Assembly (NCBI GenBank): GCA_017473115.1
Contig: JAFUNC010000018.1
Location: 43,487-107,486 of the forward strand
Length of the DNA stretch: 64,000 bases
Origin: Lachnospiraceae bacterium
GTDB lineage: Bacteria > Bacillota > Clostridia > Lachnospirales > Lachnospiraceae
Direction of reading: 5' to 3'
A program made the translations under genes and the position numbers. Within the stretch, counting starts at the first letter, position 1. Each line of letters opens with the position of its first letter. The notes below the pieces were generated by a model. That model did not search any database. It saw only the letters and a list, made by a program, of their open reading frames with translations, and was not told where the DNA came from. Of the stretch, positions 36,247 through 45,840 are shown one piece after another.

Positions 36247-37062
36247 CTATCTTCTTAAATTGTTTGCCTGCTGCATCATTTCATCGGAAGCCTGAATCGC
36301 CTTGGAATTCAATTCATAGGCTCTCTGGGCAACAATCATATTTACCATTTCGTCTGCGACCTGTACGTTGGAACCTTCCAAATATCCCTGTCTTAATTCA
36401 CTACGTACAAGACTGTCATTGGTATACTCATTCATTGCTCCGCCGCTGGCTGCTGATTCCGAGAACAAACCGCTGTCTTTTTTCTCCAGGCCGGAAGGAT
36501 TGTTAAACTGCCAAAGACCGATTTCAATGCCCAAAGGCTGGGGATTGTTTGCCTCGTCCGGGTAACAAATCTGACCGTCTGCAGTTACGGTAATCTGACT
36601 GGCTACAAAACTTTCATCAAAAGTAATCGGCTTACCGTCTGCATCCAAAACCTTTAATCCGTCTGTGGTTGTTAACGCCAGTCCCTTGGTATCCGTAGCC
36701 AAAACAAAGTTACCGTTTCTTGTATAATATGTATTACCATCCTGTCCTTTTACCCCAAAGAATCCGTCTCCGTTGATGGCAAATGCCAAATCATTGCTGG
36801 AATCCAAAAATGCACCCTGGGTAAAAACGGATGTAATTGCCGAATTTCGTACACCCAATCCAACCTGCGAAGGAATAGGTTTTTGTTCTGAATTTGCCGA
36901 AGTGGATTTTGAATTAATATCCTGATATAAAAGGGACTTAAACTCTGCCACTTCTGTTTTATAACCGCTTGTATTTACATTTGCAAGATTATTTGCAATC
37001 GTATCCACATTATTCTGCTGGGCAATCATACCGGATGCCGCTGTCCAAAGTGATCTTACCAT
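36247..37062 (-). CDS. flgG: Flagellar basal-body rod protein, FlgG/FlhP type
   Basis: A 271-aa distal rod-type protein. The N-terminus VRSLWTAASGMIAQQNNVDTIANNLAN and the C-terminus VNMIVAQRAYELNSKAIQASDEMMQ are the signature helical ends of axial flagellar proteins. It has the FINGDGFFGV core near residue 100. It is placed after the flgF-like gene and mreB, equivalent to flhP of bacilli. Exported by the flagellar type III system, so there is no signal peptide. Confidence 0.92.
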   Translation of the reverse strand: MVRSLWTAASGMIAQQNNVDTIANNLANVNTSGYKTEVAEFKSLLYQDINSKSTSANSEQKPIPSQVGLGVRNSAITSVFTQGAFLDSSNDLAFAINGDGFFGVKGQDGNTYYTRNGNFVLATDTKGLALTTTDGLKVLDADGKPITFDESFVASQITVTADGQICYPDEANNPQPLGIEIGLWQFNNPSGLEKKDSGLFSESAASGGAMNEYTNDSLVRSELRQGYLEGSNVQVADEMVNMIVAQRAYELNSKAIQASDEMMQQANNLRR

Positions 37063-37074
37063 CTGCTATCCCTC

Positions 37075-37866
37075 CTATTGTAATTTACCAAGCTGATTGA
37101 CTGAAATCTGTAACGTTTCATCGTACGCCTGCAATATCTTCTGATTGGATTCATACTGTCTTGTAACGCTAATCAATTCTACCATTTCACGTACTACCTG
37201 AACATTAGACGCTTCCAAATATCCGGATTGTACTTTGGCGGAAGATTCCGTAATTTCCGCACCTTCTACCGGCTGATAAAAGTTTTCGCCGTAGTGCTCC
37301 AAATAATTATAATCCTCAAAATCCGTAATCTGTAAGGTTGCAAGGACCTGATCATTTTGAATTACGCGTCCTTCCGTATCAATGGCAGCCGCATGCGTCG
37401 GGTCAATCTTAATATGTCCTACTTCGCCGTTGGCGCCCTTACCAAGAACATAATCGCCGTCTTTGGTTACCAGATAACCTTCTTTGGTCAAAGTAAAGGA
37501 ACCGTCTCTGGTGTACATAGTGGAAGTCTCTCCGGCACGATTTGTATACTCAATGGTAAAAAATCCTTCTCCCGATAATGCCAAATCGTATGTATTTCCG
37601 GTCTCACGGAACGAACCCTGGGAATAATCGGTATAGGTTTCACCTATTTTTACACCGGGATTGTTATTACCTAAATACACACCGCCGGCATACCCATCCT
37701 GTTCATCCTTGATTCGATATGCCAACATGGCATCAAACGTCTGGCTGGTTGCTCCCTCTGCCTTGTAACCCGTCGTTGCCGAATTTGCAAGGTTATTGGT
37801 AAGTACATCCATTCTATTCTGTTCGTTTACCATACCGCTGTATGCAGTGTACAATCCTTTTAACAT
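37075..37866 (-). CDS. flgF: Flagellar basal-body rod protein, FlgF/FlhO type
   Basis: A 263-aa axial flagellar protein with N-terminus LKGLYTAYSGMVNEQNRMDVLTNNLAN and C-terminus VREMVELISVTRQYESNQKILQAYDE. The LALSGEGFFTIEY core is near residue 87. It corresponds in position to flhO of bacilli, downstream of mbl/mreB. It is followed by the flgG-like gene after 12 bases. Confidence 0.92.
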   Translation of the reverse strand: MLKGLYTAYSGMVNEQNRMDVLTNNLANSATTGYKAEGATSQTFDAMLAYRIKDEQDGYAGGVYLGNNNPGVKIGETYTDYSQGSFRETGNTYDLALSGEGFFTIEYTNRAGETSTMYTRDGSFTLTKEGYLVTKDGDYVLGKGANGEVGHIKIDPTHAAAIDTEGRVIQNDQVLATLQITDFEDYNYLEHYGENFYQPVEGAEITESSAKVQSGYLEASNVQVVREMVELISVTRQYESNQKILQAYDETLQISVNQLGKLQ

Positions 37867-37938
37867 ACGTTTTTGACCTTTCTTTCGGTTCCTGCAACAA
37901 CGGTTAGGTTACGATAGCATGTCCGTTAAAACAACTGC

Positions 37939-38934
37939 TTACGGTTCTTCACGATTGTCTGCAAGGAACTCAACATATTTACCTGTTCCGATTGCAACAC
38001 ATGTCATAGGTTCTTCTGCGGTCATTGTGTTAATGCCGGTTCTGGATTCAATCAAATCTTCCAAACCTCTCAACATACTTCCGCCACCGGTTAAAACAAT
38101 ACCTCTGTCAGCAATATCCGCTGCCAACTCAGGAGGTGTTTTCTCCAATACGCTATGAATTGCTTCTACAATCTGGGATGTGGTTTCCTTTAATGCTTCT
38201 TCCGTTTCTTCCGAAGAAACTTTTACGGTGTTGGGAAGACCTGTTACCAGGTTACGTCCTCTTACATCCATATAATCAACCTCGGCACGCTTGTATGCGG
38301 AACCGATTTTAATTTTAATATCTTCTGCAGTTCTTTCACCAATCATAAGATTGTGTTTCTTTCTCATATAACGAATCAACGCTTCGTCAAAATCGTCGCC
38401 GGCAATCTTAATGGATTCGCTGACAACGGTTCCGCCTAATGAAATAACCGCAATGTCTGAAGTACCGCCACCAATATCTACGATCATATTACCGCAAGGT
38501 TTGCCGATATCAATCCCTGCACCGATCGCTGCTGCAATAGGTTCTTCAATGATTGCCACTTCTCTTGCACCTGCCTGATAAGTAGCATCTTCTACTGCCT
38601 TACGCTCAACTTCGGTTACACCACTGGGCACACATACCGCAATACGGGGTTTACGGAAGGTCTTCTTTCCAAGAGCCTTCTGAATAAAATACTTCATCAT
38701 CTTTTCGGTAACGGTATAGTTAGAAATAACACCCTGACGTAACGGTCTTACCGCTACAATGTTTCCGGGGGTTCTACCAAGCATAAGACGCGCATCCTCA
38801 CCGATAGCCTTAATCTTATTGGTATCGCGATCAAAAGCAACCACTGAGGGTTCTTTTAACACTACACCTTTACCTCTTATATAAACCAGAATACTGGCTG
38901 TTCCCAAGTCAATTCCTATATCTGTATATTGCAT
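37939..38934 (-). CDS. mreB: Rod shape-determining protein MreB/Mbl
   Basis: A 331-aa actin-like protein that guides cell-wall synthesis along the side wall. The phosphate-1 loop IGIDLGTASILVYIRGKG is at residues 6-23, phosphate-2 MIVDIGGGTSDIAVISLGG near 157, and the adenosine motif GIVLTGGGSMLRGLEDL near 283. It leads the unit mreB-flgF-flgG-flgJ, the same order as mbl-flhO-flhP in Bacillus, so by context it is the Mbl paralogue. No mreC or mreD lies beside it. Confidence 0.95.
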   Translation of the reverse strand: MQYTDIGIDLGTASILVYIRGKGVVLKEPSVVAFDRDTNKIKAIGEDARLMLGRTPGNIVAVRPLRQGVISNYTVTEKMMKYFIQKALGKKTFRKPRIAVCVPSGVTEVERKAVEDATYQAGAREVAIIEEPIAAAIGAGIDIGKPCGNMIVDIGGGTSDIAVISLGGTVVSESIKIAGDDFDEALIRYMRKKHNLMIGERTAEDIKIKIGSAYKRAEVDYMDVRGRNLVTGLPNTVKVSSEETEEALKETTSQIVEAIHSVLEKTPPELAADIADRGIVLTGGGSMLRGLEDLIESRTGINTMTAEEPMTCVAIGTGKYVEFLADNREEP

Positions 38935-38985
38935 ATCTCTTCTCCTTCCTAAGGATTCTGTTTACATTTTTACCCAATCTAAGTA

Positions 38986-39014
38986 ATTATAACCCAATCG
39001 CAAGGAAAATCAAA
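38986..39014 (-). promoter_or_regulatory. Vegetative promoter of mreB
   Basis: TATAAT (38986-38991) is preceded by TTTGAT (39009-39014) at 17 bases, or TTGATT at 16, on the minus strand. The leader would be about 45 bases. Confidence 0.65.
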
Positions 39015-39044
39015 GAGTTTTACACTAAAAAATATAAGAAAAAC

Positions 39045-39100
39045 GCAAAAAGAACGCAGTAATCACAAGTGTCGGCTCCGTCCGACCTTTTACTACGTCC
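39045..39100 (-). terminator. Long hairpin terminator between uvrA and mreB
   Basis: GGACGTAGTA pairs with TACTGCGTTC using two G-U pairs, with an inner GTCGG/CCGAC stem, and the hairpin ends in TTTTT on the minus strand. It lies after element copy C and before the mreB promoter, so it probably ends uvrA transcripts. Confidence 0.65.
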
Positions 39101-39115
39101 TTGTTTCTGCCATTT

Positions 39116-39143
39116 ATATCGGCAAAAAATCTTTGATTCTTAA
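39116..39143 (-). promoter_or_regulatory. Possible sigma-D (flagellar) promoter
   Basis: An exact GCCGATAT (39116-39123) is preceded at 16 bases by TTAA (39140-39143) on the minus strand, close to the sigma-D/FliA pattern TAAA-N14-16-GCCGATAT. It points toward mreB and the rod genes, but a terminator-like hairpin lies between. Confidence 0.35.
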
Positions 39144-39170
39144 CCTTTAGGGATAGTTTTTTATAATGAC

Positions 39171-39320
39171 GGTGCGGATTATTTTATATTCCGTAACGAA
39201 CACGCTCTCGCTCGTTCGACTGATGTAGCAGTACTAAACTCGCAGCGCATTCCATTTCTGCTCGTTAAGTGCTGACACAGTCGAAAACGGTTCTTTGCGA
39301 AATATAAAATAATCCGCACC
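39171..39320 (+). ncRNA. Structured intergenic element, copy C (unrecognised family)
   Basis: The enclosing stem 39171-39196 / 39295-39320 matches at 24 of 26 positions, with a sequence (GGTGCGGATTATTTTATATT) unrelated to the stems of copies A and B. The core is nearly identical to copy A, differing mainly inside the GCAG/CTGC-capped hairpin. On the plus strand one helix has a U-G pair (CAGTACT/AGTGCTG) that would be a C-A mismatch on the other strand, which favours plus as sense. It lies 34 bases after the uvrA stop. No ORF or T-tail is associated with it. Confidence 0.73.
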
Positions 39321-39353
39321 AGTCTAACATTCGACTAATTCAAATCAAAAGAA

Positions 39354-42224
39354 TCAATTGGCACCTTCTTTGAGTTTCCGATCGCGGTCAAGCATCTTCT
39401 TGATGTAATGACCGGTGTATGATTTTTTGTCCGCCGCCACTTCCTCAGGAGTTCCCTTGGATAAAAGAGTACCGCCTTTGTCACCGCCTTCCGGACCCAT
39501 ATCAATAATATAGTCTGCAGTCTTAATGACATCTAAATTATGCTCAATCACAACCACCGTATTACCGCCGTCGGCCAATCGTTGTAAAATGGTTACCAAT
39601 TTATGCACGTCCGCAAAGTGCAGACCTGTAGTAGGTTCATCTAAAATGTATATCGTCTTTCCTGTACTCTTGCGGCTTAATTCGGTAGCAAGTTTAATAC
39701 GCTGTGCTTCACCACCGGAAAGTGTCGTGGAAGGTTGTCCCAATTTCACATAGGAAAGACCTACATCATAAAGTGTCTGAATTTTTCGCTGGATGGAAGG
39801 TACGTTCTCAAAGAATGTCAACGCCTCCTCTACCGTCATATCCAGCACATCATAAATATTTTTACCCTTATAATGTACATCCAGAGTTTCACGATTATAA
39901 CGTTTACCGCCGCACACTTCACACGGCACATAAACATCCGGCAAAAAGTGCATCTCAATTTTAATAATACCGTCTCCGCTACATGCCTCACAACGCCCGC
40001 CTTTTACATTAAAACTAAAACGTCCTTTACTGTAGCCCTTTGCCTTTGCATCCACCGTAGACGCAAACAAGTCGCGAATCTGATCAAACACACCGGTATA
40101 GGTTGCCGGATTCGAGCGGGGTGTTCTTCCGATGGGGGACTGATCAATATCGATGACCTTATCTAACTGCTCCACACCTTTTATACTCTTATGTTTGCCG
40201 GGAATAGTTCTAGCACGGTTCAATTTCTTTGCGAGCGATTTGTACAAAATCTCATTGATGAGAGAACTCTTTCCCGAACCGGACACGCCGGTTACACAGG
40301 TCATTACTCCCAAAGGTATATCCACATCAATCTTCTTAAGATTATTCTCTTCCGCCCCCCTAATGGTAAGCCATCCTGTAGGCATCTTCCGTTTGTCGGG
40401 CACCGGAATAAATTTTTTGCCGCATAAATACTGACCGGTAACGGATTCTTTTACCTTCATAATATCTTCTGCCGTTCCGGCAGCGATTACTTCTCCGCCG
40501 TGTTCACCGGCACCCGGGCCGATATCCACAATGTAATCCGCCGCATACATGGTATCCTCATCATGTTCTACCACAATTAAGGTATTTCCCAAATCCTTCA
40601 GATTCTTTAACGCACCGATTAACTTATCATTATCTCTCTGATGCAAACCGATGCTTGGTTCATCCAAAATATAACACACACCAACCAGACCGGAACCAAT
40701 CTGGGTTGCAAGTCGGATACGCTGTGCTTCTCCGCCCGAAAGTGACGACGTTGCCCTTCCCAAAGATAAATATTCCAATCCTACTTCCGCAAGAAAACCG
40801 ACTCTGGCCCGAATCTCTTTTAAAACCTGTTTACCGATTATCTCCTGTTGCCTGGTCAGTGTCATTTTATTTAAAAATTCCTGCAAGTCCACTACGGAAA
40901 GGTTCGTAACTTCGTAAATGTTTTTATCGCATACGGTCACTGCCAGTGAAGACTTTTTAAGGCGCATTCCTTTACAACATTCACAAGGCATAATACTCAT
41001 AAACGTTTCATATTCCTGCTTCATGGTATCAGATGATGTTTCCCGGTATCTGCGCTGTGAATTCTTAATAATGCCTTCAAATGCAATGGGATACACGCCG
41101 CGTCCGCGTTGCCCTTCATAATACACATCCACTTCCACATCCGTACCGTGTACCAAAATGTGTCTGACCTCATCCGACAATTCTTCGTATGGTGTGTCCA
41201 AACTAAATTGAAAGCGTTCCGCCAGGGCCCTCAATAATGCATTCGAAAAACTTCCCTTATCCTTACTGGACTGCCAGCCCATTACTGCGATAGCCCCCTG
41301 ATTAATACTGAGACTTTTATCCGGAATAATCAACTCCTCTACAAACTCCATGGTATAACCAATTCCAAAACATTCCGGGCAGGCACCAAACGGATTGTTA
41401 AAAGAAAAACTTCTCGGTTCAATTTCTTCAATACTAACACCACAATCGGGGCATGAAAAACTTTGACTGAAGTGCAGTTCTTCGCCTCCGATTACATCAA
41501 CCGTCAACAATCCTTCCGCAAGGCTCAAAACAGTTTCCACCGAACTTGTCAAACGGCTCAAAATCTCCGATTTTATCACAAGACGATCTACCACTATATC
41601 AATACTGTGCTTGATATTTTTATCCAGTTTAATCTCTTCATTCAGTTCATACAGATTGCCGTCAATGCGTACACGAACATAACCGCTTTTTCTGGCACGG
41701 TCAAGAATTTTAACATGTTCACCTTTTCGCCCCCGAACCATAGGCGCAAGCAACTGAATCTTGCTTCCTTCCGGCAATTCCATAATCTGATTGGCCATTT
41801 CATCCACACTCTGTCTGCGGATTTCCCTTCCGCACTCCGGACAATGCGGTGTACCGATTCTGGCATATAAAAGTCGGAAATAATCATAGATTTCCGTTAC
41901 GGTACCTACCGTAGAGCGCGGATTACGATTGGTAGACTTTTGGTCAATACTAATCGCCGGTGACAATCCTTCTATGCTCTCCACATTGGGCTTTTCCATC
42001 TGTCCGAGAAACTGTCTTGCATAAGAAGATAGGGACTCCATATATCTTCTTTGCCCCTCCGCATAAATGGTATCAAACGCAAGGGATGATTTACCGGAAC
42101 CGGACAAACCCGTCAAGACCACAAATTGATTTCTGGGTATCTCTAAATCAATATTTTTTAAGTTATGCTCGCAGGCTCCTTTAATACGGATACTTTCACT
42201 GCGGGACAACATTTTCTGTGCCAT
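39354..42224 (-). CDS. uvrA: Excinuclease ABC subunit A
   Basis: Damage-recognition ATPase of nucleotide excision repair, 956 aa. It has two ABC modules (Walker [15 protein letters not shown] near residue 38 and [14 protein letters not shown] near 650; [12 protein letters not shown] signatures near 495 and 835). The zinc modules CPECGREI near 120, CPDCG...CPECFG near 255-285 and CEACSGDG...CEVCGG near 745-770 are also visible. It follows uvrB by about 80 bases in one operon under an SOS box. Element copy C follows the gene. Confidence 0.97.
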   Translation of the reverse strand: MAQKMLSRSESIRIKGACEHNLKNIDLEIPRNQFVVLTGLSGSGKSSLAFDTIYAEGQRRYMESLSSYARQFLGQMEKPNVESIEGLSPAISIDQKSTNRNPRSTVGTVTEIYDYFRLLYARIGTPHCPECGREIRRQSVDEMANQIMELPEGSKIQLLAPMVRGRKGEHVKILDRARKSGYVRVRIDGNLYELNEEIKLDKNIKHSIDIVVDRLVIKSEILSRLTSSVETVLSLAEGLLTVDVIGGEELHFSQSFSCPDCGVSIEEIEPRSFSFNNPFGACPECFGIGYTMEFVEELIIPDKSLSINQGAIAVMGWQSSKDKGSFSNALLRALAERFQFSLDTPYEELSDEVRHILVHGTDVEVDVYYEGQRGRGVYPIAFEGIIKNSQRRYRETSSDTMKQEYETFMSIMPCECCKGMRLKKSSLAVTVCDKNIYEVTNLSVVDLQEFLNKMTLTRQQEIIGKQVLKEIRARVGFLAEVGLEYLSLGRATSSLSGGEAQRIRLATQIGSGLVGVCYILDEPSIGLHQRDNDKLIGALKNLKDLGNTLIVVEHDEDTMYAADYIVDIGPGAGEHGGEVIAAGTAEDIMKVKESVTGQYLCGKKFIPVPDKRKMPTGWLTIRGAEENNLKKIDVDIPLGVMTCVTGVSGSGKSSLINEILYKSLAKKLNRARTIPGKHKSIKGVEQLDKVIDIDQSPIGRTPRSNPATYTGVFDQIRDLFASTVDAKAKGYSKGRFSFNVKGGRCEACSGDGIIKIEMHFLPDVYVPCEVCGGKRYNRETLDVHYKGKNIYDVLDMTVEEALTFFENVPSIQRKIQTLYDVGLSYVKLGQPSTTLSGGEAQRIKLATELSRKSTGKTIYILDEPTTGLHFADVHKLVTILQRLADGGNTVVVIEHNLDVIKTADYIIDMGPEGGDKGGTLLSKGTPEEVAADKKSYTGHYIKKMLDRDRKLKEGAN

Positions 42225-42305
42225 TTGTTCACCATCTGCTTCACTCTGAAGCAGAATTTCCTTTCTTTACTCAACTCCTGTCGACACGTCAATCATCATA
42301 TCAGT

Positions 42306-44291
42306 TTATTCTCTGTCATGCCGAATTTTCTTTAATTCTGTCATCTTATCACGAAGTTCTGCTGCCGCTTCAAAATTCAGTTCCATAGCAGCCTTCTTCA
42401 TATTCTTTTCAATCTTGGCAATCAAATCATCCAGTTCTTTATCGCTCATGGATTCAGGATCTTTTTCAAGACGCAATTCTTCCTTGGCAATTGCCTTGCT
42501 TACGCTGATCAAATCCCTGACTGCCTTTTTGATTGTCTGCGGTGTAATACCATGTTCCTCATTATAGGCCTGCTGAATACTGCGACGACGGTTGGTCTCT
42601 TCAATCGCCGCCTTCATGGAATCCGTCATATTGTCCGCATACATCACCACATGACCTTCTGCATTTCTGGCAGCACGACCTATGGTCTGAATCAGCGATG
42701 TCGTAGAACGAAGGAATCCTTCCTTGTCCGCATCTAAAATAGCCACCAAGGAAATTTCAGGAATATCCAATCCTTCTCGCAACAAGTTAATTCCAACCAG
42801 AACATCAAAAACATCCAGACGCATATCACGGATAATTTCCGCACGTTCCAACGTATCAATATCCGAATGCAAATATTTTACACGGATGCCTACTTCTTTT
42901 AGATAGTCGGTTAAATCTTCCGCCATTCTCTTGGTAAGTGTAGTGACCAAAACTTTGTTTTTGGCAGCAATGGTTTTATTGATTTCCGCTACCAAATCAT
43001 CAATCTGGCCTTCTACAGGCCGCACATCAATTTCCGGATCCAAAAGTCCCGTAGGGCGGATAATCTGCTCTGCACGTAAAATCTCATGCGTCCTCTCATA
43101 TTCGGAAGGCGTCGCCGACACACACAGAATCTGATCTATCCTACTCTCAAACTCCTCAAAACACAAGGGTCTGTTATCCAATGCCGAAGGCAGACGAAAA
43201 CCATAGTCCACCAATGTATTCTTACGCGAACGGTCTCCCGCAAACATACCTCCCACCTGTGGAACGGTGATATGCGACTCGTCCACAATCATCAAAAAAT
43301 CATCTTTAAAATAATCTAAAAGACAATGGGGCGGTTCTCCCGGCGCAGCACCGCTTAAATGTCTGGAGTAATTCTCAATCCCCGAACAGAACCCGGTCTC
43401 ACGCAACATTTCAATGTCAAAGTTCGTGCGCTCCGAAATACGCTGTGCCTCCAATAATTTATCTTCGCTCTTAAAAAAGGCAACTCTCTCTTTCAACTCA
43501 GCCTCAATGCTTTCACAAGCCTTCTGCATTTTCTCCGGTGCCACCACATAATGAGAGGCCGGAAAAATTACAATATGTTCCAAAGTCGCATGAGGTTTTC
43601 CTGTCAACTGGTCTACTTCTGATATTCTATCAATTTCATCTCCAAAAAATTCTATACGGATAATATACTGCCCGCCCTGCGCAGGTGCCACTTCCAGAAC
43701 ATCCCCCCGAACGCGGAAACAACCACGGTTCAAATCCATATCATTACGTTCATACTGTATCTGAATCAGTTCGTGAATAACCTCATCCCTATCCTTTTGC
43801 TGTCCGGGGCGCAACGATACCATCATATCCATATAGTCGTCAGGACTTCCCAAACCATAGATACATGACACGGAGGCAATCACAATAACATCTTTACGCT
43901 CCACCAAAGATGCAGTTGCTGACAAACGCAATTTATCAATTTCCTCATTGATGGAAGAATCTTTGGCAATATAAGTATCACTGGAAGGTACATACGCTTC
44001 CGGCTGATAATAATCGTAATAGGATACAAAATATTCCACCGCATTCTCCGGAAAGAACTCCTTAAATTCACCATAAAGTTGCGCCGCCAATGTTTTATTA
44101 TGCGCAATTACCAGCGTCGGTTTGTTTAACGCCGCAATTACGTTTGCCATTGTAAAAGTTTTACCGGAACCGGTAACGCCAAGAAGCGTCTGGAATTGGT
44201 TACCTTTTTGAAACCCTTCCACCAGTGCTTTTATTGCTTGCGGTTGGTCGCCGGTAGGTTGATATTCGGAATGTAGTTTAAAGTGTTCCAT
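42306..44291 (-). CDS. uvrB: Excinuclease ABC subunit B
   Basis: Helicase-like subunit that verifies damage and loads UvrC, 661 aa. Walker [17 protein letters not shown] is near residue 39, the beta-hairpin [21 protein letters not shown] near 92-113, and DESHITVPQ near 340. The C-terminal UvrC-interacting UVR motif [22 protein letters not shown] is near 622. GAGG precedes the ATG. An SOS box covers the presumed transcription start (44373-44386). Confidence 0.97.
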   Translation of the reverse strand: MEHFKLHSEYQPTGDQPQAIKALVEGFQKGNQFQTLLGVTGSGKTFTMANVIAALNKPTLVIAHNKTLAAQLYGEFKEFFPENAVEYFVSYYDYYQPEAYVPSSDTYIAKDSSINEEIDKLRLSATASLVERKDVIVIASVSCIYGLGSPDDYMDMMVSLRPGQQKDRDEVIHELIQIQYERNDMDLNRGCFRVRGDVLEVAPAQGGQYIIRIEFFGDEIDRISEVDQLTGKPHATLEHIVIFPASHYVVAPEKMQKACESIEAELKERVAFFKSEDKLLEAQRISERTNFDIEMLRETGFCSGIENYSRHLSGAAPGEPPHCLLDYFKDDFLMIVDESHITVPQVGGMFAGDRSRKNTLVDYGFRLPSALDNRPLCFEEFESRIDQILCVSATPSEYERTHEILRAEQIIRPTGLLDPEIDVRPVEGQIDDLVAEINKTIAAKNKVLVTTLTKRMAEDLTDYLKEVGIRVKYLHSDIDTLERAEIIRDMRLDVFDVLVGINLLREGLDIPEISLVAILDADKEGFLRSTTSLIQTIGRAARNAEGHVVMYADNMTDSMKAAIEETNRRRSIQQAYNEEHGITPQTIKKAVRDLISVSKAIAKEELRLEKDPESMSDKELDDLIAKIEKNMKKAAMELNFEAAAELRDKMTELKKIRHDRE

Positions 44292-44372
44292 AAAACCTCT
44301 TTTCCTAACTTCTTAAACTATATAATTCTTCGAAAAATGATTACGACATAGTACTGTACTTGCTTATATTAT

Positions 44373-44397
44373 CGAACATACATTCTAATATAGTATA
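44373..44397 (-). promoter_or_regulatory. SOS (LexA/DinR) box and -10 of uvrBA
   Basis: CGAACATACATTCT (44373-44386) matches the Gram-positive SOS box CGAAC-N4-GTTCG at 12 of 14 positions of the degenerate consensus. A TATACT -10 (44392-44397) on the minus strand would start transcription inside the box. The -35 is weak. LexA binding here would repress uvrBA until DNA damage. Confidence 0.7.
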
Positions 44398-44444
44398 ACA
44401 CATTTTTTTAAAATGTATAGTGGGAAGTAAAGGATTTTTCTCAC

Positions 44445-44483
44445 AAAAACAGCATTTTGATTCCTCCGAGTCAAAATGCTGTT
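44445..44483 (-). terminator. Intrinsic terminator after the processing protease gene
   Basis: AACAGCATTTTGA / TCAAAATGCTGTT is a perfect 13-bp stem with a 10-base loop and a TTTTT tail on the minus strand. Confidence 0.92.
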
Positions 44484-44507
44484 ATATTTATCTTTTATGT
44501 TAAAAGT

Positions 44508-45710
44508 CTACTTCTCAATTTCTTCCGTTATAATCTCTATCGCCTTTTCCAACTGATTATCAATTTCTTCTTCCAAATATAAATCAGCATCAAAAGGAAC
44601 TTCCACATCCGGTTCAATGCCTACGCCATGGATATTATATCCGTTCGGCGTATAATATTTACTTACGGTAATCTTGGCTGCAGAGCCGTCCTCGTAAGAG
44701 AATATTTTCTGTACAATACCCTTGCCATAGGTCGTGGTTCCGACCAAAGTACCTATTTTATAATCCTTAACGGCACCTGCAAGAATTTCCGATGCACTGG
44801 CCGAACTTCCGTCAATCAGTAATACAAGGGGCAATTTAAATTCATGTGCACCGTCGCATTTATATTCATTACGCTGCCCGTACTTATCTTCGGTATATAC
44901 AATCATACCTTCCGGCAACATCAACTGACACATTTCAACAACCGTCGAAAGATTTCCTCCGGGATTACCACGTACATCCAGAATCAATCCTTTCGCCTGG
45001 TCCGCCTCCAGTTGATCTAATGCTTCCTTAAATTGCGAAGTAGTCACATCATCAAATTCCGTCACGGTAATATATGCAATATCATTTTCCAGCAATTCAT
45101 ATTTTACCGTAGGGGTTTCAATATTTTGGCGGGTAACCGTAACCTCCAGTTCAGAACCGTTACGATTTAAAGTAAGAGTTACCTGAGTCCCTGCATCGCC
45201 GCGAATCATAGCTACAACATCCGTTAAGGTCATTTCATAAGTGTCCACGCCATCTACTTCAACAACATAATCGCCAACTTTAATATCCGATTGGCTTGCC
45301 GGAGTTCCATCAATAATTCCGCTGATTTTGGCATATCCTTTATCGTAATCCATCTCTAAGTATGCGCCAATGCCATGGAAAATTCCTTCGATATCCGCTG
45401 TCAATTCTTCCATTTCTTCCACGGAATAGTAACAGGTGTATGGATCTCCCACTGTCTCCATTAATCCGTATAAAACACCATCTGCCAATTCTTCTCTGGA
45501 AACGTCCTCATAATAATAGGTTTCCAATAATCTCTGAAAATGTTCTATCTTCTCCACGTTCGCGTCGGTAACCGCACCACTGTCTTTATCACCCTTCGGT
45601 CCCAGGATTCCGCAACTGATTAACAGGCAAATACCTCCAATCACCAGAAACCAAAGTGAGGCCACCAAAAGGCCCAATGTAAAATATTTGATTTTACCCT
45701 TATTTGTCAT
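44508..45710 (-). CDS. ctpA: S41 family C-terminal processing protease
   Basis: A 400-aa protease with an N-terminal membrane anchor (about residues 9-33). The PDZ domain is near 105-185 (GIGAYLEM...GDYVVEVDGVD), and the S41 catalytic domain has Ser in DGSSASASEILAGA near 310 and Lys in TTYGKGIVQ near 340. The ATG at 45708-45710 is preferred over an upstream in-frame TTG. It lies downstream of the M23 protein and ftsEX, so a role in envelope turnover fits. Confidence 0.93.
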   Translation of the reverse strand: MTNKGKIKYFTLGLLVASLWFLVIGGICLLISCGILGPKGDKDSGAVTDANVEKIEHFQRLLETYYYEDVSREELADGVLYGLMETVGDPYTCYYSVEEMEELTADIEGIFHGIGAYLEMDYDKGYAKISGIIDGTPASQSDIKVGDYVVEVDGVDTYEMTLTDVVAMIRGDAGTQVTLTLNRNGSELEVTVTRQNIETPTVKYELLENDIAYITVTEFDDVTTSQFKEALDQLEADQAKGLILDVRGNPGGNLSTVVEMCQLMLPEGMIVYTEDKYGQRNEYKCDGAHEFKLPLVLLIDGSSASASEILAGAVKDYKIGTLVGTTTYGKGIVQKIFSYEDGSAAKITVSKYYTPNGYNIHGVGIEPDVEVPFDADLYLEEEIDNQLEKAIEIITEEIEK

Positions 45711-45840
45711 GGTTTTCTTCTTTCCCAAGATAATGCATTTTATAAAATTACTTTTATAAAATACTTTTCTTAAATTAAATTTATTACTTTAGTTTTAACA
45801 ATATTACCATCGCATAAACAATAGAATTCTTTTTTCAACC

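Noticed and set aside
5829-39320. Structured elements A-C as ordinary MITEs
   Set aside because: The terminal inverted arms are not shared between copies, and no target-site duplication is apparent.
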